DNA of 64,000 bases from Aurelia coerulea (GCA_039566865.1 CM076956.1:8877511-8941510); one strand, 5' to 3'; shown: positions 1-11,356, counted from the first letter of the stretch. Numbers and translations are program-made. The notes: a model not told the origin generated them from the letters alone.

Positions 1-214
1 GTCTAAGTGGCAGTACTTAAGTGGAAAATGCATCTTGGTGTTAGTTAATTTAATGAAGCAGTACTTACGTGGAAATGTATGTCTGCACATGGCAGTGGCA
101 ACATAGTAATGGCTATTGTTGAGGATCAAAAGTAGTATTGATTGCCTATTGCCAGTGTCTTAACAGGTGTTCCTCCAAGACAGATTGTGCCTGGTTTCGT
201 AGTTGGTTCTGTCG

Positions 215-824
215 CCCAGGGGGGGTACTCATTGGTTTTCAATACGGGGGGTCCATGCCAATATTTGGGGTCCGACATTTTACGTTGAATCAATATTTGG
301 GGTCTGTGAATTACAGCATGGACCAAAGTTCAATTTTTGGGGTCTACAATTCTGAAGAAAGGAAGAATGGCGCAATTTGGCCCTGAAGTTGCGAATTATG
401 AGATAAATGTTTTGGTATTATTTAAAAACTGAGAAAGATCAAGAAGCTTTAATTGAAATCATTCAAAAACATTTTAGGGGCCCCAGAAATAGATAGCAAT
501 ATTTGGGGTCTCCAAAACATTAGACTCAATATTTGGAGTCCCCAAAACATTAGGCTTAATATTTAGGGGTCAGCGAAGAAATAGTCACTGCAAAAAATAT
601 CAAAATTTGCCTTTAGTTTCTCCTTGGAAATTTAGGGGAAACGGACAAGTTTATCTGGGAAATTGAAGGGAAACGGACATTTCCATTTCCTTCTTGGGAA
701 ATTATGGGGAAAGTGTCCGTTTCCCCAAAATTTCCCCATGTAAAAACGTAGGGAAATTTTGTCATTTTTTGCAGTGAGTGGCATGGACCCCCCCGTATTG
801 AAAGTTAGGGAGTACCCCCCTGGG
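215..824. mobile_element. G-run-ended inverted-repeat element, copy 1
   Basis: The left end starts CCCAGGGGGGGTACTC and the right end is the inverted match, ending GAGTACCCCCCTGGG. Inside both arms lies a second matching block around CAATACGGGGGGTCCATGCC. The imperfect terminal inverted repeat is therefore about 50 bases. Flanks are TTCTGTCG (207-214) and TTCTGTTG (825-832), an 8-bp target duplication with one mismatch. The interior repeats phrases such as CAATATTTGGGGTC and has no coding capacity. The family is not recognised. The 8-bp duplication is the size expected of hAT-like transposition, but the ends do not resemble a typical hAT end I know. Confidence 0.7.
585..777. repeat. Nested inverted repeat inside the first G-run element
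   Basis: TCACTGCAAAAAAT near 586 pairs with ATTTTTTGCAGTGA near 764-777. The stretch between repeats GGGGAAACGGAC-type phrases in both orientations. It lies wholly within the larger element and is probably a second, nested short element. No coding potential. Confidence 0.5.
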
Positions 825-1285
825 TTCTGTTGTTGTGGTCTAATGCATCAGTGATATAGGTTAGGCGGATAACGCCCCTTGTTTAGTAAGTAGTATTGAT
901 TACCTGGTGCCAGTGTCTGTGCCTTAGCAGGTTTTCCCTAAGAAAGGACCCCTGTGCCTGGTTTTGTAGTTGGTTCTGTCGTCGAGACCCATTTCCTCAC
1001 GGAGTGCCCAGCATTTGAAGTACTTAGAATACTCCCCCCCCCCCCCTTCTAAGATTGGTCTACTTCGAGTCACTCCCTACTAATTTGCAATTCATCCAAC
1101 TTATGAGGAGTAAGAGTGAGCCAGTGATATATGCCTTATCTAAATTTCTAAAAGAAGCATCCAAAGAGCGAATAATATCGGATATCAAATATTTCGTATC
1201 ACAAAAATTTCGGACACTGATATTTTCGAGAGTTTGAAATGTCCGAAAATATTAACTTCCGAAATGATTTGCGTTTGATGTATAC

Positions 1286-4200
1286 CTGTTACAGGATCTT
1301 GAAATCTTCCTCTGCCTTCAATCATTGCAGATACCCATGGCACGCCACTAAATTTCCCACCATCCAGTGTTTCAGTTGTCTTGTATTTCTTGTTGTTGAT
1401 GAAATTACCATACACCATCCTTACATATACCTGCAGGCAAGAGAAGAATTTTGCAGACTGATATCTAACCAATACTCAAAGTGCTAACTTGAGCGTTGTA
1501 AAGTTTTGTTGATTTCCTTGCTCAGTGCTTCTGAACTTTTTTGCAGGATAGATACCGGGTGTCCGGAAGAAATGTATACGGATTTGGTTGACTCAAGCGA
1601 TGTGAATTTAGCTTAGATCAATGTCTAATAATGTGAAATATTTAGGTGTTCAACTTGACAGTAATCTTGACTGGAATCAGCACATGAAAGTCTTATGTGG
1701 GAAAGTATCTCGTGCTTTAGGTTTTCTCAAGTATGCTAAGAAATTCGTACCGAAACCTACTCTGATACAAATGTACAGAGGCATTGTCGAGCCACACTTT
1801 CGCTACTGTTGCTCTGTATGGGGAAGCTGTGGCGAAGCTAGATTGCAAGCTCTGCAAAAATTGCAAAATCGAGCTGCAAGGATTGTCTCAATAGCAGTTA
1901 TGATACATCTGCGACCCTTTTGATTAAGAACCTTAAATGGCTTACTGTCAGTGATGTGGTTAAAAGTGAAACAGCTACGGTTACGTATAAAGCAATAACT
2001 GGCCTTGCACCTAGCTATCTTTCTGATTTGTTCACAAAAAAATTCTGACCGAAATATTGATATTAGCTTGCGAAATGCAGCCACTGATCTCTATATCCCA
2101 AGGATGACAACCTGCAAAGGACAAAAAGCGATATCTTTTCGTGGCGCTAGAACTTGGAATCAGCTTCCATTGGATATAAAACAAGCAATTTCGCTTAATT
2201 CGTTTAAATGCCTACTAAAAAACCATCTGCAGCCTTCTGCTTGAACATTTGATTGTGATTTTTTCGTTCCATTCACCAGTTTTGATTTTACTCTTTTTAA
2301 TTTTTTATCATAAGTATTCTAGTTAGATTTTTTAGATTTTATCACTTGTAATTAGGTTATTTTAGAAAAGTATTGTTAATTTTGTAAGCTTTTTAACACG
2401 GCCCCCTGTAAAGCAGTCGTTGATTGATGGGGCCACCGTGTATAAATAATTAAAAATGAAATGAAATGAAATGAACACCCCCGTCTAAGTGCCCCGGTAC
2501 ATTTTACCCCGGTGATTTCCTCAGTGAAAAAATATTAGGAAAATAGGTCCCCGGACAAGACGTGAATCTCCCCGCTATAAGATGCCTCACAAGTGAAACA
2601 TCGGTTGCAAATTGGCGAACCCCGGGGAGAATTTTGAGAAAACATTTCATCGTAGAAACTGTTACCCGCAAATAATTATGCCGTCCTTGTTGCATAATTG
2701 GAACTCCTCTGTGAAAATTTGACCACATATTTCGGTCATTAGGACCCCGGTGAATATCTGACCTCTCACCGGGGCACTTGAACGGGGGTGTACTCTAAAA
2801 ATGTTTCGCGATAGTTAACTTGAACATATGTACCTCGTTTGTTGGTATTGGTGCTTTGAGAGCAGACTCTTTTTTGCTCAAATTTGCCTCTTCCTGCAAA
2901 CAGCGTATAATTCAAAGATAGCCATGATAAAATTTGAGCAATATTAGATCTTGTGTTATTCTGTTTTCTAGAAGTCATCACCAATCACCCATTGAGTTGC
3001 CTGTGTTCCAGACCACTTGAGAAGGAAATCTTAACCTTGTTCTTAATCTTAATCTTAAGAAAAGTTAACTTTCCTTTCCAAATGGTTGTGAACACAGGCT
3101 ACCAATGGGCAGTTTCTTAATTTTTCATTAATTTCAGTGCTTAATTTTGACGTGCTTCAGGAACTTGCTTAGGCCAAAAGGCTAAAGCTCTGGTTTGCAG
3201 GTGCACAAATTTGAGCTTTCAAGATTGATATTTCTGCTCAATACCAACAAACGAGGTATTTATGTTCAAGGTAACTATCGAGGAACATTTTACCAGTGAT
3301 TAGCCATTGATCAAAGCTAAGTTCACATCGGTGAAGTCAACCAAATTTGCATACTTTTGGCCATTGTTCATTGCTAATATCATTGTAGACTTGAAGTTTT
3401 AGCTGTTTTATCATCTGAGGCTTGAGTTGACAATTTAGGCCATCCGCCATTGCCTGGAGCACTCAGCTTTTCATAGAGGCATCGACTTTTGTAGAAATGA
3501 AAACCCAAAGACATTTTAGAAAATATCATAGAAAGGAAAGAATTAACTCTAGCAAATAGTTGTTTGGGTTAGGGCTAGGCTCATGACACGTCTCATACCA
3601 CGAGAAGCAACCGAGGAACATGCTAAATAAGAGCACTAAGCACTAATGCATGAAGATTGTATTTGGTAATACTTAACATCTTATTCGGTATATATTTGCC
3701 ATTTGGTTTCAGCACAAAATTCAATTGAGTCTTGAGTAGACTTCACTCAGTCGATGTATTGCGAAGTTGAAGATTTGATTCTATTTTGCAAGAGAAGTCT
3801 GATTCTTGTTGCTTCGAACCCTAACACATGGGGTAACTGACTACCAAGAGCTTGTTGGGGTGATGAGATACGGTTTGTCCGAGGAAAATTATGTGCCCGC
3901 CCCCCGTGCAGTAGGTTAGTGCTCATGCGCCCGTCGAAATTCTAACCCAAAACGCTACTGCGCATGAGCATTAACTTACTGCACGGGGGGACACATACGT
4001 TGTATTACCTCAGATGAATCATGATGATGCCAATCCCCAACTGACATGATCATATCTTTGATTTCCGGAACACCATCTTTCGGTCGCTCTTTAACAATAA
4101 ATGCGCCATATGCACCATTTGTTCTTTGTGCACCAACATGAGAATGGTACCAGTATGTTCCTTTTGGCTCAGCCTGAGGAGAAAATGCATGGCATTTATA

Positions 4201-6183
4201 GCTTTAATAGGAAACACTGCAAATTGTAGACGAGTAGGAGACCTTATGCTACCAGGGTAGCGCACAGAAAAAAGCCCTGAGGGATACAGACAAAAACGCC
4301 GAATTTTGCAAAGAGACTCATGAACAAATTGGGAAGTCTGGAGCAGTAGAAGTAGTAATTGTATTCTTGAAATGAATTTACCCAATCCAAGGTTAAACCG
4401 TTGTACACGTACTATGAGATGTATGGCTTTATGATGGAAATTTCGGTTCAAAATCTTTTATCTGTTTTTCGAGCCAGCTTTTGTTGTTATGCATTATAAG
4501 AGTTTAATTTTCACAGAGTTTATTTTATTCTGGGTGATTTAATTTTATTCTGGGTGGTTTAGTTTTATTCTGGGTGGTTTAATTTTATTCTGGGTGGTTT
4601 AATGTTATTCTGGGTAGTTTAATTTTTTCTGGGTGGTTTATTTAAATGGAGCCCGACTAACAGTGCGCGTTGCGTTTATGGCTGATTGATAAGAGACCGC
4701 GCGCAAGTTTCTGGGTTTAAAGCTCCTCGCCGCATTCAGCCCGAGAATTTCAAGGAATACAAATTGTGCCTGCGATAAAACTCGAGCTTGACTTTGATTT
4801 TCGAGCCCGATTTTGTAAAGTGGGGCTCGAAAAACAGATACAAGATTTTGAACCGAAAATTCCATCATATGGCTTGTCGAGCGTAATGCATTTAAAAAAA
4901 CATACTTATGTATACAAATATTTCAACGAACTTTAACATACATTAAAACACAGAAAACAAAGGACAGCGATTGTAGAAATTCAATTTAACATATACTGTT
5001 GATCCAAATTGACAACTGTAGGAAAAATTGCAATTATTTCTTGGTAATTTCATTGGTAAGTGTTACGAAGAGGGTATCATTTTCTGAATTCTTTTTGGTC
5101 TTGTGTCAGTTCATTCGAAAGCTTTACAGTTACAGTGAAGGACTCTTTGGGACATTATAAAGAGAACTGGTTGAAGTGAGAATTATTGCAGAAAATAGAA
5201 AACCGCTAAAACCATACAAAGGCTCGAAGTTGTACCTTGAATTTGTAGGTGAACGTCTGTCCAGGTCCAATAGGGCACTGAGTAATATAACCAACACCAT
5301 CCATCCATGGTGTCCCTCGTTGATGAATCCCATGCCAGTGAATGGCTGCACTGTCACTAAGTAGTTTGTTGCGTACATGAATGACTGCCTGATTGAAAAG
5401 AGGAGAAAACACAGTATGTAACACAGTCCTAACAAAAATCTCAAATTTAACCTTGCATCAGAAGTTTTTGGTCGATAAGAAGTTGATATATTCTACCGCG
5501 AGTTCCAAAAAAGTACTTCTGTTTACAAATTTACCAAAAAGCGATCATCACGCCAATGATAAAATGTTCTTTTTGATTTGTTTCGTCAGTGACAAAAAAC
5601 AACATCAAAAACTAAATTTTCTACTTTCTAAACGAATTACAAGATCAGCTATGTCTACGTCTGGGAAAATAATGTCTGTGGTCCGCTTACTAAACAAATA
5701 AATTTGAAGATCAGCCTTGTAATTACGAGTACTTTTTGGGACACTTTTTGGGACACTTTTTGGACACTTTTGGGACACTTTTTGGGACACTAGCTGATGA
5801 AGTTAAATCGTTCAATGCCCAATGAATAATATTATTTAGCTACCACTTACAAAGGAGCATATACGCTAAGGGTATTCATATCTGCAAAAAACATTTGAAA
5901 TACGAACTGATACATTATCAAGATATATGGTACCCTGGGTTTCGCTCCTTTTTCCTATTTCTTTTTTTCTTATTCTTTATTTTTGTTGGCTCTGGTACCC
6001 AGGGTAGATCTACGGCCAAAAAGTAACGAGAATACAACGTAATACGCCATTGTGATTCTCATTTAGATTAAAAAGTTGATTATATATTTTCTGAAGATAA
6101 GTTAAAAGTTAAGTTTAGTTCAGTTCTGTTTAGGTTTTAATTCAGTTAAAAGTATACTCCTGTAAAAGTGAGTGAATTATTAA

Positions 6184-6270
<87 letters not shown>

Positions 6271-7143
6271 TTTGTTGTGGAATTTTGATTTCCACTGAAT
6301 CAATCTATTCATGAGAAGCGAATTTTCTCAACTTTGAGCATGAGCATAATCTTTCAAAAATTTTGCTGAAAAATGAAGATCGACGAATTGCAAAATATCC
6401 ATGAAGTTGAATTACTTACAGATTTAGGATGACGCCGGATAACGCTAGGATATGCCGGGGAAATTGCAAAAACATTCGGCTAGTAGGCATTGCTTTTTAT
6501 TGATATGAAATTGATAAATAATCAGAATTGATTTGCTATGCTAGGGAGTTTAACACCAAAATAGGTTTGTGCAAGAATCAGCTTTAAAATTTATGGTCTA
6601 CCTTTTGGTTCGACCAGCTTGAGTTGAAAAATTACTTGAATTCAAACATTCCAAACCTTTCCTTCTCTGAGTAAGAAAATAAATAGAAGATTGGTCATAT
6701 TGCGAAATGCTCTCAGAGCTATTAAATGAATAAATAAATTTTCAGTTTCCAAAGAGAAATCCTATAAATATGGTAAACGCTGAACCCTTGCTTACTTAAA
6801 AATAAAAGCAATTTCATACCGTTTGTCCTTCATACAAGACGATCGGTGGCCCTGGAACGGAATTATTAACTGCAAGGACCATCCTTTGATGTCCGTCAGT
6901 TGTTATAACCTCATCAGGGGATACTGTGCTGGTTGCATTTGTCCAATGTTCGTGATATTTATAGAGATATCCCTGATGGCCATAAACGAGATCGGCTTCA
7001 TGGACCATGGTCAGCCTCTCTTCCAGAACCAACCAATATTCGCAAAATTCGAAGACGGGGCTGCATATTGAGTACGAGGCTGCTGAGCTGGTGACATCAT
7101 AGAAATGAGTGACAGCAAGCAGTGACAGAAGGAAGGGCAGCAT
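1286..7143 (-). CDS. Laccase-type multicopper oxidase, first four exons (3' part off the window)
   Basis: Exons on the minus strand: 7143-6820, 5388-5236, 4173-4009 and 1430-1286, all with AG/GT borders. The first three junctions are phase 0. Exon 1 starts at ATG 7143, encodes a hydrophobic signal peptide of about 20 residues, and ends in [13 protein letters not shown], the entry to the first cupredoxin domain. Exon 2 carries the copper motif HWHGIHQ, exon 3 carries [19 protein letters not shown], and exon 4 continues with [19 protein letters not shown]. These are the N-terminal type 2/type 3 copper ligands of laccases, which oxidise phenols or metals using O2. The C-terminal HCH-type motifs are not in the window. 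About 262 codons are covered; the family is usually 550-700 residues. The exon 4 donor is uncertain: 1286, or 1293 if GTAACA is used. A splice acceptor at about 7168 just before the ATG suggests a 5' UTR intron. Likely a secreted enzyme. Confidence 0.85.
1600..2474 (+). pseudogene. LINE reverse-transcriptase 3' end, frameshifted
   Basis: 1621-1923 encodes [18 protein letters not shown] and a run ending near QNRAARIV, the thumb region just after the polymerase domain of CR1/jockey-type non-LTR retrotransposons. The frame then shifts; a short piece with [19 protein letters not shown] follows, and 2005-2244 gives [19 protein letters not shown] and stops. Three frames are needed, so it is dead. 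The 3' end is a short (AATGA)n-like tail at about 2450-2474. It lies in the intron between exons 3 and 4 of the multicopper oxidase, on the opposite strand. The fragment at 10614-10946 belongs to the same family. Confidence 0.85.
2475..2791. mobile_element. 317-bp MITE, copy 1 (ACACCCCCGTC ends)
   Basis: Terminal inverted repeats start ACACCCCCGTCTAAGTGCCC on the left and end in GGGGCACTTGAACGGGGGTGT-like sequence on the right. A copy of exactly the same length lies at 23016-23332. The interior has no plausible gene. It abuts the tail of the LINE fragment on its left. Confidence 0.85.
2799..3291. mobile_element. Fold-back element with about 100-bp arms
   Basis: The arm at 2799-2903 is the inverted match of 3196-3291, centred on the words CAATACCAACAAACGAGGTA and CAAATTTGAGC. 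A second inner pair, GCCTGTGTTC (about 2999) and GAACACAGGC (about 3100), lets almost the whole unit fold. No open frame of interest. Confidence 0.7.
3874..4010. repeat. Short inverted-repeat element, copy 1
   Basis: GAGCATTAACTTACTGCACG pairs with CGTGCAGTAGGTTAGTGCTC; outside these, TTTGTCCGAGGAAAA precedes the left arm. A diverged copy is at 24928-25040 (TTTGTCCGAGGAAAC, CCCCCCGTGCAGTGGGTTAA). This is a small MITE family and ends right beside the 3' border of multicopper oxidase exon 3. Confidence 0.65.
4433..4868. mobile_element. Inverted-repeat element with internal tandem array
   Basis: About 47-base arms at 4433-4478 and 4826-4868 share GAACCGAAATTTCCATCAT-type sequence and GCTCGAAAAACAGATA. 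A direct TATGGCT sits just outside both ends, a likely target duplication. Between the arms lies a 20-bp tandem repeat (see 4518-4640). It sits in the intron between oxidase exons 2 and 3. Confidence 0.7.
4518..4640. repeat. 20-bp tandem repeat (TTTATTCTGGGTGGTTTAAT)n
   Basis: About six consecutive units of TTTATTCTGGGTGGTTTAAT with one or two changes each (GGTGATT, GGTAGTT). The last unit is shortened. Confidence 0.9.
5736..5791. repeat. Short tandem repeat (TTTTTGGGACAC)n
   Basis: Four to five near-identical copies of a 12-13 base unit TTTTTGGGACAC in the intron between oxidase exons 1 and 2. Confidence 0.85.
5927..6007. repeat. Hairpin with GGTACCCTGGGT arms
   Basis: GGTACCCTGGGT at about 5929 pairs with ACCCAGGGTA at about 5997. 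The spacer is pyrimidine-rich. Possibly a very small MITE. Confidence 0.5.
6184..6270. repeat. (GAT)n microsatellite
   Basis: Twenty-nine or so uninterrupted ATG/GAT triplets within the first intron of the oxidase gene. Confidence 0.97.
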
Positions 7144-7162
7144 CTTTGAGGAGGCAGATCAC

Positions 7163-7423
7163 GATTTCTGTAAATAAATCAATTGATTGAGAATTGAATA
7201 AAGAGGATGGATCATGTAACAATTTAATCGATTGCTTTTGATTGCTTTTGACAAGATAGCAGGACTTCAAAGTTCAAGAACTTCAAGCATCCATCTCGGA
7301 ATCCCAACAATTTAAATCATTTTCAACCAAATCAGGTAATTTTTGGTTCCAAGAGCGTTAAAGCCATGTGACCTCAGGAACTGTTTGCAAATGAGCTAAA
7401 ATCAGCTGAAAATCTAAACAGTT
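7163..7423. repeat. Long direct repeat, left copy (candidate 260-bp target duplication)
   Basis: From GATTTCTGTAAATAAATC to AATCTAAACAGTTT. It is almost identical to 8129-8396; the right copy has a 5-base insertion after GTGACCTCAG and one or two single-base differences. The left copy contains the likely splice acceptor just upstream of the oxidase start exon. The two copies exactly flank the poly(A)-tailed LINE fragment at 7424-8128. Confidence 0.9.
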
Positions 7424-8128
7424 TTTTTTTTTTTTTTTTTTATAATCATTCAAAATGTTACAATACATGTTACATCTACATCCTACCATACTTTCTAATT
7501 ACTCTACAAACTATACAACACTACATCAAAAGATAATGACTACCAGGTGGACATTAACATAAAGACATGCAAAAAATAGCAACTAAATATACAACTACAA
7601 AAAGCTACAAATACGATAAATTACTGATAAATACTAGAATCCGTTTCACATTGGATGTCAGGCCAGCATAGTAGTATGATGCTGAGCAATAGGAACCCCG
7701 GACGAGAGAACAACGACGACAGCAGTTGCTACAGCTACTGATCCCCCCCCCAGAGTCCCCAACGCCCAACACATTGCACATATGCTGGTTTCTGATTCGC
7801 AATATCAATGGTCCGAAATACTGCTTTTGTGTGGATGAATTTTCATTCACCCTTGATGTGCCTAACATAAAATGTGAAACAGATCAAAATATACGGGGAA
7901 AAGTGTACATAGTGGTTGTGTGGCGTAAAACGATTGTTTGAAGTTATCCAAGCCGACCTGTTTTGTGGATGAAACTTAGAGTCTGTTCGAGTATATTTTT
8001 ATTCACTTCGTCAGAAAGTTCTTTATTGCCATACAATAAGTATTGAACCAGAACATTATTTGGAAGGGCGTCGATTTGGACAAATTGTCGCAACAATTCT
8101 GAAACTCCAGCGAGAAGATCTTGCCGTT
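7424..8128 (-). mobile_element. 5'-truncated LINE insertion with poly(A) tail
   Basis: On the minus strand the insertion opens directly in coding sequence at about 8127. It reads RQDLLAGVSELLRQF then NNVLVQYLLYGNKELSDEV and ends in a stop at 7946-7944. This looks like the extreme C-terminus of a cnidarian LINE polyprotein (the LLYGNK..L..EVN..I motif style). About 500 bases of 3' UTR follow, then a poly(A) tail seen as poly(T) at 7424-7441. The truncated 5' end and the tail abut the two copies of the 260-bp direct repeat. The subfamily is not resolved. Confidence 0.7.
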
Positions 8129-8396
8129 GATTTCTGTAAATAAATCAATTGATTGAGAATTGAATAAAGAGGATGGATCATGTAACAATTTAATCGATTG
8201 CTTTTGATTGCTTTTGACAAGATAGCAGGACTTCAAAGTTCAAGAACTTCAAGCATCCATCTCGGAATCCCAACAATTTAAATCATTTTCAACCAAATCA
8301 GGTAATTTTTGGTTCCAAGAGCGTTAAAGCCATGTGACCTCAGCTTTGGAACTGTTTGCCAAATGAGCTAAAATCAGCTGAAAATCTAAACAGTTT
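8129..8396. repeat. Long direct repeat, right copy
   Basis: Partner of 7163-7423. It follows immediately after the truncated 5' end of the LINE fragment and is followed by the unique sequence CAAAAGCATGATAAAC. Confidence 0.9.
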
Positions 8397-8641
8397 CAAA
8401 AGCATGATAAACTAATGGAATGACCCCACCTGTAAATGCAATGCTTGTAAATACAATGATATCATGTAGATTTTGTCCATTTATGTCCATGTAGTTTTGA
8501 TATTTATTTTCTGTATTTACGTATCAATTTCCTTAGTTATTTTTCCATTTGTTAGTAGATTCGATTTAGAGTAGTTGTATGTGTATACATTTGCATATAT
8601 ATGTATAGCTAGGTGTAAAAAAAATCGAATGAAAATAAGGC

Positions 8642-8660
8642 AACAAACAAACAAACAAAC
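8642..8660. repeat. (AAAC)n microsatellite
   Basis: About five AAAC/ACAA units. Confidence 0.9.
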
Positions 8661-8904
8661 AGAAGAAATCAGTAATCAAAAGGATTTTTTCGGCCAATTA
8701 ATTAAGTAACAAATATAAACTTAAAAGATTCCCCAAAACATATGGATGGCTTACTCACTCGTTGTAATGCGAAGAAGGCAATTTTCCTTTCTGAAGAATT
8801 GATTCCACACCTCTGAGAGCAGTCAATAAAATCAAAATAAACTGAGAGAACAAAACATTATGGATAGCAGCATTTGAGGTGTGACATCTATTCTCGAGGC
8901 TGCC

Positions 8905-9560
8905 AAATCGCTTTGTCTTAAAGAGAACAATAAGGATAGATTTTGTAAGACAATAGCATGAGCAGCTTTGATTGACACCTCAATTCAAAGCGATTAGCGA
9001 TCTGAGACAAAGGAACTTCTCTCAACCAGCAATTCAAAGCAAGCAAAGCCGCACAAGTCTCTCTGAAACCCAGCTAGTTAGCTCGCTAATTATGCATTCC
9101 AAAAATTGTTTTTAAGATTAGCATAGATCGAAAGAAGAAGGATATATGTACACATCCGCCTCGGGCATTTGATTTATTTGGTCCAAAAGCCGATTGGGAA
9201 GCAATTCAATTCTCTTATTGTTTGGGTGTGATTAAAACATTTACTGCTCAGCTTCAAAACCGAAGAAATAAAATGCCCGTGGTAGATGTGTTGATGTATC
9301 CTTCTTCTTTCGATAGATGCTTGTGTTTGCCCTTAAAAACAATTTCTGGAATGCACAACGAGCGCGATAGCTACCTGGGTTTCAGAGCAACTTCCGCGGC
9401 TTTGTTTGTTTTGAATTACTGGTTGAGGGAATTTCCTTTGATGGCAATCGTTAATCGCTTTGAATTCAGGTGTCAACAAAAGCAACTTATGCTGTTATGT
9501 TACAAAATCTGTCCTTGTTAAAGAAAACTGTATACTTTGTTTTACAAAATTCTGCTCTGC
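8905..9560. mobile_element. Fold-back element with arms of about 210 bp
   Basis: 8905-9115 and 9335-9560 are diverged inverted copies. Matching words include AATTCAAAGCGATTA, GAAACCCAGCTAG (against CTAC-CTGGGTTTC) and AAGGATAGATTTTGTAA. The loop is about 220 bases. The 99-codon open frame at 9222-9521 runs through one arm and has no recognisable protein. Confidence 0.7.
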
Positions 9561-10184
9561 TTTCTGCATTTTATGTATTTAATTTAGAGTCAATTGGGTC
9601 AATGAGAAAAGCGAAGTCAACTCAGTAAAACCTACAAATGAGCAAAAATCAATGTGCTGAGGCAAGTCAACTCCATTATCATCAAATACATCAATTTCAT
9701 TCCTTCCTTCCGAATTTCCTACAACACAAGCTTTCACTGTAATAGTCGCGTAACTCGGCGTAACTCAGAACCATCTTGAAAACATATTTTCCTTTGCAAA
9801 CAGCTAAAGAAATTAAAAGTCACTGATTTGTGCTTAAGCAGCTGAGCCTTTTCCATGTGAGATAAAAACCCAACTCGTACGATTATGGAACTTGTTTTTC
9901 ACCGGTTATCATGGCTACTAATAAGATTTTATATGATATTTTCGTTTCCACACGAAATAACTTGTAAATAAGGATATCAAACGTCATCAAATATTTGCCT
10001 GTTGCAGAAGCAGAACTGTGACTATTTGGAAAGAGGAGATACTTCAGGAGATCTTTTGGGTTGGGTGAGAAAGTCCGTCCAGTCGAACACGCCATATGCA
10101 AGATAAGATTTTCATTTTTTTTTTTCATTTTTCATTATTTTTACACGGTAGCCCGGTCAATCGAGAGGATTGCTTTACAGGAGG

Positions 10185-10521
10185 CACGGGGGGGGGGGGG
10201 TTCTTCCATCGTAAAGGTACCTGGGGATGTGCCGCGAGCAAGGGTATACTTTTTCGGACCTCTAGTCTAGCCAAGGGTATCCTTTTTTGCAATTTTGGCC
10301 AGCAACGGTCTAGCCAAGGGTATCATTTTTGACAATATTGGTCTAGCAAACGGTCATGACATCATATTTGGCACAAATTTGACAATATTGGTCGAGAAAA
10401 TGGTCAAAATTGGTCTAGCCAAGGGTACCATTTTCGTAAAAATTAGTCTAGCCAACGGTACCCTTTTGAAGATGCTCGCGGCAGACCCCTACCCAAAATT
10501 TGGCCAAGAATCCCCCCCGTG
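10185..10521. mobile_element. G-run-ended element, copy 2
   Basis: The left end is CACGGGGGGGGGGGGTTCTT and the right end AAGAATCCCCCCCGTG. It is flanked by a perfect ACAGGAGG (10177-10184 and 10522-10529), an 8-bp target duplication. The interior repeats the phrase GTCTAGCCAAGGGTATC with variants five or six times. Non-coding. Confidence 0.8.
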
Positions 10522-10613
10522 ACAGGAGGCCGTGCCAACTTTGCTTTATCATTAAAAAATTACATAAAAATTACCTATGTTTACAATCTAAAAATAAATG
10601 AGAAATAGTAGAG

Positions 10614-10946
10614 TTAGGCTGAGAGAGGCAAACTCCTCTTCAGCCTACTTTTAAAAATGCAAAGAGAGGGTGCTCGTTTGACATCCAAAGGCAATTTAAT
10701 CGAAGTCTTTGCACCCCGGAAAGATATAGCTTTCTGCCCATTGCAAGTTTTCATCCTTGGAACAAGGACATCGGCAGTGGCATTATTGCGCAAATTCATA
10801 CTGATATCACGCGCAGAATTTTTCTTGAAAAGGTTTGAAAGATAGCCGGGTGCAAGACCTGATAATGCTTTGTATGTAATAGTAGCTGTCTCGCCTTTTA
10901 TCATATCCGTAATTGTAAAGATAAATCTCAGTACTGTCACAAACAA
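10614..10946 (-). pseudogene. LINE C-terminal fragment
   Basis: 110 codons ending in a stop, with ETATITYKALSGLAPGYLS and [20 protein letters not shown]. It is clearly the same family and the same C-terminal region as 2005-2244. The upstream polymerase domain is missing, so this is a 5'-truncated copy. Confidence 0.85.
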
Positions 10947-11356
10947 CTACTTGGAAAATCTCCAGAGTTAAACCAAGGGTCATCCTACGGACTTCCCTTT
11001 TCTAAAATGGGCACTTTTAACTCAATTATGAGCAGGTCGACAAAATAAAATGACGTCATCATGCATTCTGATTTATAGCCTGCGTGCCCTGCGTGGCTAT
11101 CTGATTCAAGGACGTGCTTGTCAAGAGTTTGAGGTCTTAGGAACAAAATGTCATGTGCTTGTCTTACTTCGAAATCTGTTGCAGGAAGCTAGGTGGCTGA
11201 AAAATAATGACTCCTCGTACATTGCATGCTTTGTACTCCGTCGGACAGTTCTAAATTGAAAACTGGGCACTTCTAAGATCTTGCTGTTGACATTTTTGAA
11301 TCTGAAGTCTGCTTTTCTCAGAAATTGATACCACTCCTGAGCTATCCAATGTCAAT

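Larger units (their letters stand above)
126..985. repeat. Diverged tandem direct repeat, first copy split by a G-run element
   Basis: A block of roughly 90 bases at 130-214 recurs at about 890-980. Shared words include AGTAGTATTGATT, CCAGTGTCT and TAGTTGGTTCTGTCG. Removing the element at 215-824 leaves the two blocks about 140 bases apart, so this looks like an old tandem duplication into which the element later inserted. On the minus strand a short open frame reads through the first copy, but I recognise no protein family in it. Nothing else is recognisable in bases 1-125. Confidence 0.5.

Noticed and set aside
9222..9521. 99-codon open frame
   Set aside because: Runs through one arm of a fold-back element; no protein motif and the matching arm has no equivalent frame.
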